Shown here piece by piece: positions 53,837 to 64,000 of a stretch of DNA of 64,000 bases. The stretch spans positions 22,398,061 to 22,462,060 of the forward strand of contig OX439050.1 of the NCBI GenBank assembly GCA_949317995.1. Direction: 5' to 3'. The DNA comes from Acholoe squamosa. Its lineage: Eukaryota > Annelida > Polychaeta > Phyllodocida > Polynoidae. The translations under genes and the position numbers were made by a program. Numbering within the stretch: position 1 is the first letter of the stretch; every line of letters begins with the position of its first letter. Under the pieces are notes generated by a model that saw nothing but the letters and a program-made list of their open reading frames with translations, had not been told where the DNA came from and ran no database searches.

Positions 53837-55287
53837 AAGAATTCTATGGTGTGAAAATATCAAAAGCACCAAGTGTCATAGAGCAATTGTACGACCAAAG
53901 CTGTCTTCCTTCCTTTACTTACATATGAAAATACTCTCTTACTCTCTTCTCTTTCATATCATGTCATTTACCATATATAGCATGTTGTCTATAATCAACC
54001 AGTACGTGCAAAAGATTACATGATTGAGAGGTAGCAAAAGCATAACAAGAGGCATGTAAATACATTCACAATATATGAATAGTGGTCAGGGTTATTAATT
54101 GATAGGGCCAAATTCAAAATACACCCGTGTCACTTGTCTTCTAATAGTAGAATATTCTTGCTGAAATCACTATACCTTGGCTTGAAAAAAAATGTAATTT
54201 GTGAAAAAAAAACACGTCATCTGTTCATGAGATATCTTGGATTTTCTTTATAATGATAAGCAATCCTCAGGCATAAGTGATGTTGAACCTTTTTTTTCTG
54301 ATTATTATTTAGACCCAAGTGAAAATCTTTAAGTGTTAAGTATGGTCTTCTTATTATACTCGGCTTTGTGTGTTTGTACGTGTTTCCTACAAATGAAGGT
54401 TAGGGCTCTTCAGGCTATGGCACACCTGAAGTGTGTAAAGCCATTCATGTTGGGTGAATGTACTCTTAGGGACTGGCCATTTTTCCACACAAGGATGGTG
54501 GCGATGGTATATCTCATGAACATGCGAAATTCCGCCCCCCCCCCCCAAAAAAAAAAAGAAAAGGCTGAGAACTTTGAGGGGGTTTGGGAGGGGCAAGGGG
54601 GCAAAAATCACATGGGCACTTTGCAACCTCCCACCTGTCCAAAAGCAGGGGTTGATTTATTTTTGCACCCCAACCCTCAAATCCACTACCCAAACTAATC
54701 AAAACATGGCCAGTCCCTTATTCCAACTAACCTTTTAATTATGAAGGTTGGCCGGAGGTTAGAGGAGTTCTCAGCAGTAGTTAGTTTGAAAATCAATGTG
54801 ATTTAGCCCCAGGCAAAGAACAGAAGTATACATCGATACTAAAGTCACTCTTGTGGATTTGAATTAGTAGTTCATATTCATCCTATATATGATTTAAATA
54901 GCCAAGGAACGCATAGAAAAATAAGAAAAGGTCATGTATCGTATCAAGTGTTTATGACTAATTTCCTAACACGTAAACTAGTCAAATAACCTTTCAAAAA
55001 TATGAATTCCTTTGAACGCATGTAGTTTATAATAACAGATCATGTAAGGTGAGAAAGAAATATGGTATTTGTGAACAGGAGTCCATCTGTTTGTAGTGTG
55101 TATGATTTAGAGTAAAAGATTGAGTCACCTTTATTTTACCTTTACAGACATGCAAACATATCATTTCATTGAGGTAGGCGTGGCTGGGCATCATCCCCCC
55201 CCCTTAGTCAGGGACTCAGTGTGTGGTGATTTACATTCCTCTCCCACACATGCATATGTCTTTCTACACTGATAACCACACAAAGAG
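53837..55287. other. Non-coding tract
   Basis: Only a C-run/A-run at 54533-54557 stands out. The open frames at 54333-54702 on both strands derive from it and show no domain. Confidence 0.35.
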
Positions 55288-55291
55288 TTAA

Positions 55292-55551
55292 CCCTTTGAG
55301 AGCTGCTGATGCAGGAGTGCATCATGCCCATAGGTCGGCATGATGCGTCCACTGAAGTGCTGGCGTGTCTGCTCGCCAGCACTTCAGTTGAGCATCATGC
55401 TGAATGGTAGTGGGAGTGAATTAACCCCATACTAGGGTCGGCATGTTGTAATGTAGCCCTGGTGAGTTATTCAGACAGGGCTGTATTAATAATGCATCAT
55501 GATAACCAGCAATGGGCATGATGCATAAATACATAAGTGGCCCTCAAAGGG
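55292..55551. mobile_element. TTAA-type palindromic MITE, best complete copy (260 bp)
   Basis: CCCTTTGAGAGCTGCTGATG at the left, preceded by TTAA (55288-55291); GTGGCCCTCAAAGGG at the right, followed by TTAG. Both halves are internally palindromic (GCATCATGCCCA/TGGGCATGATGC; CTGGCGTGTCTGCTCGCCAG). TTAA flanks and CCC...GGG ends recall piggyBac-type MITEs. No ORF. Confidence 0.8.
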
Positions 55552-56003
55552 TTAGGTCTGTATATAGGAATGCTGACTGCTAAATCTCTGTGGCCATTAA
55601 CTGAATAGGTCACATGTAGCAAAGGTTGAGCCATTGTCTTCCACCACATTCCACTACAGGACTTTTATACTGAGTGATGTCAGAATCTTAAGTTTCATTG
55701 GTGTCCCACAATTGCCTTACAGCCTTGAGTGCTACCAAATTGTAGGCAATTTTGTGATTTCATGCTATGTAGATAAGAAAATGTGTTTCACTTGTAAAAT
55801 TGTTGCAGTGGTATTTAGCCATGATGCTGCCAGGTAAGAAGAAATAATATAGTCGCCTGTTTGTTTCTTTGTTTTCATATAAAATAAAAAACAACAACAT
55901 TGGAGCCTTGAAATACTCTCATATTGCCTGATGGTGTCGTGCAGAAGCCGGTTTCCAGAAGCCAAAGCTGGCGCCATCAATTGCTAGCAGCCTTATATAA
56001 CTA

Positions 56004-56179
56004 CAGTCGACCCTTGCTTTCTCAGATATGGAAAAAGCAAGGAAAAATGTCTGAGGAAGCAGATTATCTGAGGAGTTAATTCCAAATATAATAGAAAACA
56101 TAGCAGTAGTTCCAGATTTCCTGTCTGAGGTAATGAGGGATCTGAGGAATCAAAGGGTCGAGGACGTGAGGGTTGACTG
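56004..56179. mobile_element. pogo/Tigger-like MITE (176 bp)
   Basis: CAGTCGACCCTTGC at the left and GAGGGTTGACTG at the right, flanked by TA on both sides. CAGT-CGACCC type ends with TA targets are typical of pogo/Tigger derivatives. The ends are partly inverted inside as well (TCTGAGG words in both orientations). No transposase. Confidence 0.75.
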
Positions 56180-56214
56180 TACATCAACTCTTTAAGGGGT
56201 GTGTGATTTCATTT

Positions 56215-56412
56215 GTCAGTAATCATGTTACCTTGTTGACATGATGTTCCAATGCAGTCTTATTGCCAGCATTGCAGTGGAACATCATGCCAGCTTTGTG
56301 TATTGACCCAGTATGGTTGGCTTGATGCCTAAGTACAACCCTAGAAAGAAGACTCACCAGGGCTGCATTCATACATCATGACGATCAATGGGCATGATGC
56401 CTTATTTGTGCT
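56215..56412. mobile_element. TTAA-type palindromic MITE, partial copy
   Basis: GACATGATGTTCCAATGCAG, CAGTGGAACATCATGCCAGC and CACCAGGGCTGCATTCATAC belong to the family. The ends are eroded. Confidence 0.6.
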
Positions 56413-56635
56413 AGCTACTGGGATTTTCCGTTAGAGTACCCCTTCTGAAAACCCACAATAATCCACTGCTTTTTGGATGGAATGAAACAAACATGAACAA
56501 AATGCACCACAAAGAGCTATTTAATGTTTTATGTTTTCCTTAATGGGTTAACCTGTTTGCTGCATGGTGCATGCCATGCTGCAGGACATCAGGGTGGGAT
56601 AACGTGCAGGAGGAACTTTGATATAAATAGAGATA

Positions 56636-56833
56636 CCATAATGGTCCATTTAAGCGCCCGTGTCTCAAATAAGCACCAGTCTCATATTTATAAGCGCCTT
56701 GGGTACAGGGTCATTGACATTTTTCTTAAGCACTAAAAACAGTGTTCAAATAAGCGTCTTGTCTCGTATAAGCGCCAGGGTACAGTGGGAAGGAAATCAA
56801 TGAGCGCCCGGGCTCTTATACGGTCCACTACAG
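56636..56833. mobile_element. CCRTAATGGCCC MITE, second complete copy
   Basis: CCATAATGGTCCATTTAAGC at the left; ACGGTCCACTACAG at the right; TA on both sides. The body shares TCTCAAATAAGC and TTCTTAAGCACTAAAA with 20404-20560. Confidence 0.75.
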
Positions 56834-57300
56834 TAGCAGCTCATGCATGGCACTAGGTCACCTCAGGGGAATATATTGCATCTACTGCTTTGATAAAGGT
56901 GAGCAACAATTACATTAGACAGGTTTATTCTGTAAGCTCTATCAGAGGTGGAATCTTCCAAATATGGAAAACTGGCAATATTTGTCCAAAACCAAGTATG
57001 TTATGTCCTGTACTTTTTTTTGTTATTATTGTGAATCAATGTGATTTCTGTAGTGCCTGAAAATTGACTTTGTTAAAAGGAGTGCTATTGCATGCATGGA
57101 ATCTTAGTCAATAAAATAATTGCCAACAACAACATTCAGTGTATTTAGGGCGATATAGTGCTGTAGAAGCACTTTAGTACACATTAGTTGTATAATGTAA
57201 GATTAAGTTATTATGTCAATGGTCAGATGGATGGAGCTTTTACATGTCATTAACTCATCAATCAGACCAGGGCGTGTCCCATACCTAATCAGGGACCATC
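56834..57300. other. Non-coding stretch, nothing identified
   Basis: AT-rich, no ORF of note and no repeat recognised. Confidence 0.35.
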
Positions 57301-57302
57301 TT

Positions 57303-57686
57303 AACTCTCTAAGGGTGCCATAAGTGCATTAATTCATAACGCCCATTGGTTTTTATGATGTACAAACAAGTGTACTATATATACCCAGCTCTAGTAAATA
57401 GCTCACCAGGGATTCACCAATGCATCACGCCAATAAGGGGATTAAACATCCCTAAAGGTTGGCATAACACATCAATTGGTTTATGTACTATGTGCTGGTG
57501 AGTGACTTTGATCCCACCCTTTATAGAGGCTGCTAATACATTAATGCATCATACCCATTGGTTGTCACAATACATGAATGCAGCCCTGGTGAGGGACAGC
57601 ATGATGCTCCAATGAAGTGCTTGATTGGTGCATCATGCCGGCCAGTGGGCATGATGCACTCCTGTATAAGTGGCCGTTGAAGGGTT
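57303..57686. mobile_element. Two adjacent TTAA-type palindromic MITE copies
   Basis: 57303-57535 is diverged (ATTCATAACGCCCATTGG, TGCTGGTGAGTGAC). 57536-57686 is better kept (TTAATGCATCATACCCATTG, TTGATTGGTGCATCATGCCG) and ends GAAGGG next to TTAA. Confidence 0.65.
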
Positions 57687-57689
57687 AAT

Positions 57690-60600
57690 AAAAGGGTTAA
57701 ATTAGTGTACTATCAACATTCAAGACTACAGGAATAAAACTCTCTAGGTAACCAGAATGAAAGTTAAAACTTGTCAAAACCTGGTTGGAAATGTCAAAAT
57801 GACCCAATCAGCCCTGCTAGTATGGGGTCATACAAAAGAGTACAGGACCATCATTCAAGGTTAAAAGAACCCCAGGGTCAGTCAAAGTTTGAATGTGAGA
57901 AAAACTATATGCATTTGCAAATTACCAGCAGTATGCTTGTCAAATTTTAAGATTTTCATTCTGGGCACAATAGCCACAAATCTAGCATACGGCTAGAGCT
58001 GCAATGACTTAAAACCAAACCCAGTCGGGTATGTATACATGTGTACAAAAGTATATAGACACTTAACTGGAACCTCAAGGTCTCAGTGTTTCTCTTGAGA
58101 TCTGCCAGCGTCCAGATCCTCCTCAGCCACATCCCACTTCCTGTAGTCAAGGAGAGGCTCTGGTCATGCGACTTCCTGTTTGTTCCTTCAGTGTTTGCCG
58201 GGAAATCTTTGGTGACCCACTGACAGCCGAAATAACGCCTCCACTGTCTCGCTGGTTGCAATCACATTGTTGGCCCAGGGTATCCCCTGGGCTATTGGAG
58301 CCGGGTTTTCAGCCAGATCCACAAATTTGTAATCACCAACTTTAGGGTGTAATTATTCAGTGATATACTGTTAGTTTACACATTTTTCAAAAGCCAAAGG
58401 AAAGTTTCAAATCTCATCTATCAGACAACTTTTTGTCCTTTATGGTGAGTGATGTCTTTCTCTACGAAAAAAGCTGCTGTACTTACGTCATGTTTTTGGG
58501 AGCTATACTGACTACAAGTCTTTTAACCATTGGGTCTATGGGTCAGATAGATTTTGGCGATGAAATTAGCACATGGAGTCCTATGGGTAATCACCAAGTG
58601 AGACACTTTTTTTCAGCAGGCAATGTTTACAGTGTCCAAGCTATACACATAACACATTGGGGACTGAGCGATAAACTAAGCATGCTAAGGATAAAGTTTT
58701 CTGTACAACGCCTATGCCCTGGCCTCAGACAAGCTGGTAGGCGTTAAGCACAGAATAAAACACAGAAAGGCGGCGAAACACTGCACAGTGGCCCTGATGC
58801 TTGTCTACCCACTGCCCTTAGCTGTTTTTATGCCTTTTTTACTGCAACCAGATCATGTTTAGGCCTTGCGTTGATGCCGTGTCTGGCAACTAACTGCCTA
58901 CAGCTGCGGAAGGTGTAAACGGAGTTACAATGTGTGTGTTCAGTCCCAGTACTGGCATTACCTGCATGTTTAACTTGACAATCACTATCTTTGTTAATAC
59001 CAGGAGTACAAGACAATGTAGTATAACATTTTGACACAGCGTGTAATGGAGATTAAGAGAAGAGAATCATATTTCAGCTTTGAGTAAGATTAAAAAAATC
59101 ACTGTACAAATAGACTGAAAAAGGGCTTATATAGCAGATTCTCACCTTGGTTCTTTATGATAATGGCCTTACTATGCTAAATATTAATTGCATAGATATT
59201 AATTTTGACTTATCAGTGTGGGTAACTCAATTGAGATACTGAGTGACATATTTCTACTTATACATTGTACTTACAGGTTGTAGATAGTAAAATCAATTCA
59301 TTGCATGAAGCCCTGGGCCATATGTGATCTATATCACAAGTTCAATCTTTTAGATATTGCTGCTAGGCCTGCCTTTCAGGTATAATGTATTTGGGGTTCC
59401 AGGGGTAACATAAATATCCCATAAATCCCTCCTCTCTTGGACATGTAGCATCAGTGGTACATTCAATATTGTAATATCGAGGTAGAAAACGCATATTCTG
59501 ACAATCTCTGTTTTGATGATTGAAACCAGGGAAATGTTTGGATTTCCAGAGAGGGAGATATAGAGAGAGACAGAGAGAGAGAGACAGGGAGAGACAGAGA
59601 GAGAGAGTCAGAAGAGAGGCAGACAAAGAGATAGGCCGAGAGGCAGTCAGGCAGGCAGACAGATAGTTGCTGCTGTGGTCAATGAAACTGAAAGGTATCA
59701 ATTAGAGGGAGTACAGAGGGAGTCACACTGACTTTCCAATCAGCGATAATCAAGACCTAACATTAGAGGGAGTCCATGTGCAGCTAGCACATGTAGATAT
59801 ATGTGATATTCTGTCACCATCGTATCTCTAGATACTCAACAAACAGACCAATGTATAAAAAGATATAAATGTACATAAATGCAAACACAAAAAGAGGAAT
59901 GTACACATACACCGAAAAGGGGAATACTGCTGGTCATGAAATGGTACCACATAGTTTCACATCTAGATGGTTCCTGTTTCCCAGAGAAGGTTGCAGCACA
60001 TGTGACACAAGCCTGTGTTACTTTCTGTTTCACTTAAAAAACATCCGCACAGAAAGAAGAACACTGATCGCTTTGACACATACTGCACAGATCACAGTTT
60101 GTTTCCCACATAACATGTATGAAGGCATGTTGAATGAGGTTGACACCCTCACATTTAGTTTGTCAACTCCACTTGACATGCGTAATGAAGACACATCACA
60201 TATTCCTGATCCATGCACCTGAGTACTAGGTAATACTGTGAGACAATTATGTAATGGTCAAGAGCAGTCAATAGCTATGTACCAATGGGTCAATCAAGGC
60301 AGGTCTATAATAGAAGGCAGGGAATATCATAGTCCCACAGGCCAGCAACAACAAGGCACTTTTTCCTATCTACAGAACTTCTTCTTGCCTTAGGACCTCT
60401 ATGCAGTCCATAAGACAAGGGCATGGAGGTGCATGGCAATGCAATATGGCTCCATGTACTATAGATACTGAGATTATAGATTGTGGGTTAGCATACAATC
60501 TTTTGGTATTTTCACTGACCCACATATAAGGTGACTAGCCTCTCCTGTTGAAGAATTCAGGATTGTGAGTGTCTATAGTGATATTCAATAAAAAATACAA

Positions 60601-61238
60601 ATTTAACAATGGAATAGAATTCACTACCATTCATTGATAGTATTTACAAACTTTAGTGATCTGTTCTTCATGAAAACAAAATGACACAGATACATCAAAT
60701 GTCTCAAGTGTTGGTAGTACTTCTTGGTAGTGATTAATCCTGGTATCAAAGTGGTTGTTTGCCCCATCTATTGGAATATTCTAGAACAATTATGTATGTC
60801 AAACCATCACATGTCAAGTGCCTTCGACATGGCCGTGACCCTAGTCAACTCACAGATAACATGACATTTTAAAGCATGTCAAATCATAGGAGGATTACTG
60901 TGTGCTACAGTTGTCATGGTGACATATGTGCATATGTCCTAATGATGTTTGCTCTCTGTGTCAAATCAAGTTGACATGGGTATACTTGCCACTTTGTCAG
61001 GAAGACTTTTTTCAGTGTGTATACCTTTCACTGTTTAATTAAGATATGAACTAACATACTTGTCATGTATTATTTGTTTGTCAAATATAGTCAACAAGGA
61101 AATAGGAAAACTAAAAGTAGCACTCTTTATACACTCATGTAATTTTCACGTGCACCCCTTTTTCAATAGAGAAGAGAAAATGATAAAATGCAGTGGAACT
61201 TAAGGAGTGCAGGCTCATGTTCCCTTTTCATTAGTTGT
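57690..61238. other. Non-coding tract of about 3.5 kb
   Basis: Contains a GA-rich microsatellite at 59548-59615 (GAGAGAGACAGAGAGAGA). Small ORFs at 57956-58261, 58433-58747 and 59869-60222 have no recognisable domain; I do not call them. No RNA gene is seen. Confidence 0.35.
59548..59615. repeat. (GA/CAGA)n microsatellite
   Basis: Runs of GAGAGA interrupted by CAGA and GGGA. The Leu/Ser-rich minus-strand frame across it is a by-product. Confidence 0.85.
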
Positions 61239-61239
61239 A

Positions 61240-61587
61240 TCCATGCAGTCTACTCCCCATCATTGGTGCATCATACCGACCCTTCAGGAGTGTATCAATC
61301 CCATAGGGTCGGGATAACCTGCAGGGATGTCACTTGTGGTCATGTATCATAGTGACTAAGGAGCAGTGCATGATTTACACTTTAAGGGCCGCTGCTGCAC
61401 TAATGCATCATGCCCATTGGTAGTTATGATGCGTGAATGCAGCCATGGTGAGTAACTCACCAGGGCTGCATTCATGCCTCATGCCTACAGGGTTAATACA
61501 CCCCATACCTGACTGTCAGCATGACCCAATGAAGTGCTGGCGAGCAGACTCGCCAGCCCTTCTGCATCAGTGGCCATTGAAAGGTTA
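61240..61587. mobile_element. TTAA-type palindromic MITE, fragment plus a longer copy
   Basis: A fragment at 61240-61330 (ATTGGTGCATCATACCGACC) and a fuller copy from 61383 (GGCCGCTGCTGCACTAATGC) through CTGGCGAGCAGACTCGCCAG to GTGGCCATTGAAAGG before TTAA. Confidence 0.65.
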
Positions 61588-61959
61588 ACTATATATGCAG
61601 CCGTAAATCTTACATTATCCATGTATTCCTACTATACATGCCTAATAAGCTGTTATTCCATTCTCATACCATGGTTATCACGTTCTTGAATGATTTTACG
61701 GTGCCGACAGCTGATAATGAAGTTCGAATAGTATGCGCTAAATGAACCCATGTTGACACTTGAGATGAGACGACGTGACAGCAAATTGACATCAAAGATT
61801 TAATTCGATATTAAAAAAACTATAGCAGTAAGACCTTAATGCGTATAGAGGATGAAAGTAGACATTATATTCTCTCACCTACCTTCAATTTGCCATGATT
61901 TGACCTGTATATGTAACAGGATTGAAGATATAAAAATCAAATCGAGCGAAATTTCTCCA

Positions 61960-62153
61960 TCATGTTGACTGCGTAGCGGACGGATTATTTACTGCGGCGA
62001 GACACAAGTTGTCATGTTGGCATATGCTCTAAGGGTATTCTGGCTGTCGCGCGCAGTCCTTACCAGCGGTTCTACTATGAAAATACCCCTTGGACACACG
62101 TTGACGTAATATTTTGCGTCCAGGCATTCTGGTTGTCTCGCCAAGAAACCAAG
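61960..62153 (+). promoter_or_regulatory. Candidate CpG-rich promoter / 5' UTR
   Basis: CpG-rich against its surroundings (GACTGCGTAGCGGACGG, CTGTCGCGCGCAGTCC, TTGACGTAATATTTTGCGTC) and immediately upstream of AAGATGGCGG, a string often found at the first exon of metazoan housekeeping genes (YY1-type site with start codon). Inferred; no TATA box is seen. Confidence 0.35.
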
Positions 62154-62215
62154 ATGGCGGAGTACGGATTATGTCGACTCGCAACAAATAACATTGATTT
62201 TCATGGCTTTATAAG
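62154..62215 (+). CDS. Candidate first coding exon of a host gene (partial)
   Basis: ATGGCGG in a strong start context (AAGATGG) opens 20 codons plus two bases, MAEYGLCRLATNNIDFHGFI, ending at TATAAG/GTAAAA, a fair splice donor at 62215/62216. Read without splicing it meets a stop one codon later. The product is not recognised. It would require exons beyond 62216, none of which I can identify in the remaining 1.8 kb, so the gene would continue outside the window. It could also be chance. Confidence 0.3.
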
Positions 62216-62262
62216 GTAAAATAATTATTTTAATGGTTGAAACCATGGTATAAACACCATAG

Positions 62263-62376
62263 ATAACAAATATAGGTGCACACGGTGATTCTAGGGGCTA
62301 GATAAAAAGCACTCGGCCTATGGCCTCGTGCTTCTTATCTGCCCCTAGAATCACCTAGTGCACCTCTATTTGTTAT
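62263..62376. repeat. 114-bp near-perfect snapback palindrome
   Basis: Left arm ATAACAAATATAGGTGCACA...GATAAAAAGCACTCGG, loop CCTATGG, right arm CCTCGTGCTTCTTATC...TGCACCTCTATTTGTTAT. Arms are about 53 bp with only a few mismatches. It lies 48 bp after the candidate splice donor. Confidence 0.9.
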
Positions 62377-62639
62377 ATATGCCCTTACTAAACATAGACA
62401 ATGATGTGCACATAATCAACATAGGTTTTTGAAATGCCAACATCATACGCAGCATTCAGGCTAATATTGTTTGGGCTAATATTCAAGGTACCATACATAG
62501 ACTGAACATATGGTGTTACCTTTATTACAGTGCTTTTTGAGCTCTTTTGGTTGAGATTTACATTTCTCAGGCATGTTCTAACCCCAGGGTTCCACCCTCC
62601 GCTCCCTATCATCCTTAGCCTGTTACAGGTTGCACGGTG

Positions 62640-62830
62640 TTTTAATGAATTCTGTCAATTGATAGTCATGATACATGAATACAGTCCTGGCAAGTCTTCT
62701 GTCTAAAACAGCATTCAATCAGGCCAACCAAAAGGGATTGGTGCATTCCCAAAGGGTTAGTGTGAGCCACCAATGCACTGCTGGTGAGTAGAATAACCTA
62801 TACTGCATCCTGGCAGCATGTTGACAATGG
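62640..62830. repeat. TTAA-type MITE, decayed copy
   Basis: ATTGATAGTCATGATACATG, ATACAGTCCTGGCAAG and TGTGAGCCACCAATGCACTG follow the family order with many changes. Confidence 0.45.
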
Positions 62831-62835
62831 AAGGT

Positions 62836-63205
62836 ACCGTAGTACCCTGCATAGAGGGGCACTCTGCGAGTTCAAGGCAGACCTATAAGGCGCACTTGGG
62901 GCTGTTTTTGGCCATCTTGACTCAGATTCTAATGTAATTTAACCCCACGTATAAGGCACACCCTTATTTTGGGATGGTCGTATAAGGCACACTTGTAGGG
63001 GTAGTTTCACATGTATAGGGTAGCTCGCCCCTGACTCTGACAACTAGGTATGTTGATACCTTAAGTTGACCACCCTGCCTTATTTCAAGTTATTTCCCCA
63101 ATAAATCAGGATTTGTGCAGGATATTAATATTGTAGTAAATGGTACAAAAGCCTAGTGGTCGAGTCAGGGCGGGTTACCCTAAGCTGCACCTTATATGTG
63201 AGATA
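62836..63205. repeat. GTATAAGGCGCAC-type repeat, decayed copy
   Basis: TACCGTAGTACCCTGCATAG at the left; CTATAAGGCGCACTTGG, ACGTATAAGGCACACC and CGTATAAGGCACACTTG inside. It relates to 42417-43576 and 47720-47890. TTAAGTTGACCACC at 63062 recalls the 12963-14119 element. Confidence 0.5.
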
Positions 63206-63544
63206 GAACTGTGATGGAAGCATCATGCGGTCACAAAAGGGTTAGCACTCCCCTTCATCTCCTGTTTCTCAGCTCCTCCATTTTCCCTTCACCTCCCTCC
63301 CAGCCACCCCTCTAGCAGTCCCCTTGACCCTGTAGTGTACCATCAGTGTGTGTTGTATGATAGAGTTGTAGGAGGACTAGATCTATATACTAAGAAATGT
63401 GCTGTTTACTTTTCACGACTACATCGCCCTGCGTCAAAACAGGATGGTTGGAGTGAACATAGGGGAGTGTGTACACTATACAACTCTGCCTACAAACAAG
63501 AACACACTGATAGTGATAGGTGTCCACACTTAGTGTGGGAAATA

Positions 63545-64000
<456 letters not shown>

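Noticed and set aside
54387-54702. Overlapping ORFs on both strands around the C-run/A-run
   Set aside because: Generated by the low-complexity tract; no domain or conservation can be argued.
15461-62077. Shared 15-mer TACCAGCGGTTCTAC at 15461 and 62063 as evidence of a duplicated exon
   Set aside because: A 15-bp match is expected by chance about once or twice in a window of this size, and the similarity does not extend.

Overview
The window reads as repeat-dense, AT-leaning nuclear DNA of a metazoan, most likely a marine invertebrate. It has no compact bacterial-style gene layout. It carries eukaryote-specific tyrosine-recombinase retrotransposons (a DIRS-type and a Ngaro-type), a LINE, tRNA-derived SINE-like units, many short terminal-inverted-repeat (TIR) elements and long minisatellites. 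I cannot name the species. No complete host protein-coding gene is visible. The best host-gene hint is a short candidate first exon near 62154-62215.

Layout. 66-220 is a 31-bp minisatellite. 281-6139 is a structurally complete DIRS-like element on the + strand: left ITR, leader with an 81-84 bp tandem repeat, gag-like ORF, RT/RNase H ORF, tyrosine recombinase (YR) ORF, internal complementary region and right ITR. Its right end plus flank is duplicated in tandem (5876-6654). 8195-12350 holds two degenerate minus-strand LINE copies head to tail. The upstream one is split by a 1.8-kb insertion containing about 19 hairpin-forming repeats. 12963-14119 is a TA-flanked DNA transposon. 16158-17990 and 18430-19780 are two large minisatellites with higher-order periods. 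20-34 kb is mostly non-coding with dispersed duplications, tRNA-derived SINE-like units and an inverted AT-rich minisatellite. 34-46 kb is a nest of TIR elements, several with clean TA flanks and at least three cases of element inside element. 48023-53636 is a minus-strand Ngaro-like element sitting inside a TTAA-type palindromic MITE. 53.6-64 kb holds more copies of that MITE, a pogo-like MITE, a CpG-rich candidate promoter with a first exon, a 114-bp near-perfect snapback and an ATT microsatellite inside a 41-bp minisatellite.

How the parts work together. In both large retroelements the gag-like protein, RT/RNase H and tyrosine recombinase are expected to cooperate to make DNA and integrate a circular intermediate. 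The DIRS copy has all three frames open, an intact YIDD and intact R-H-R-Y residues. The Ngaro copy has near-identical split repeats (A1...B1-A2-B2), which suggests recent insertion, and an intact recombinase. However, its RT carries a frameshift and a YLDN motif in place of YxDD. Its two junctions plus the interrupted MITE give the pre-insertion site: a shared CAT trinucleotide at both ends and at the A2-B1 junction, with no longer target duplication.

Everything here was read by eye. Family names for the MITEs rest on terminal bases and flanking dinucleotides only.
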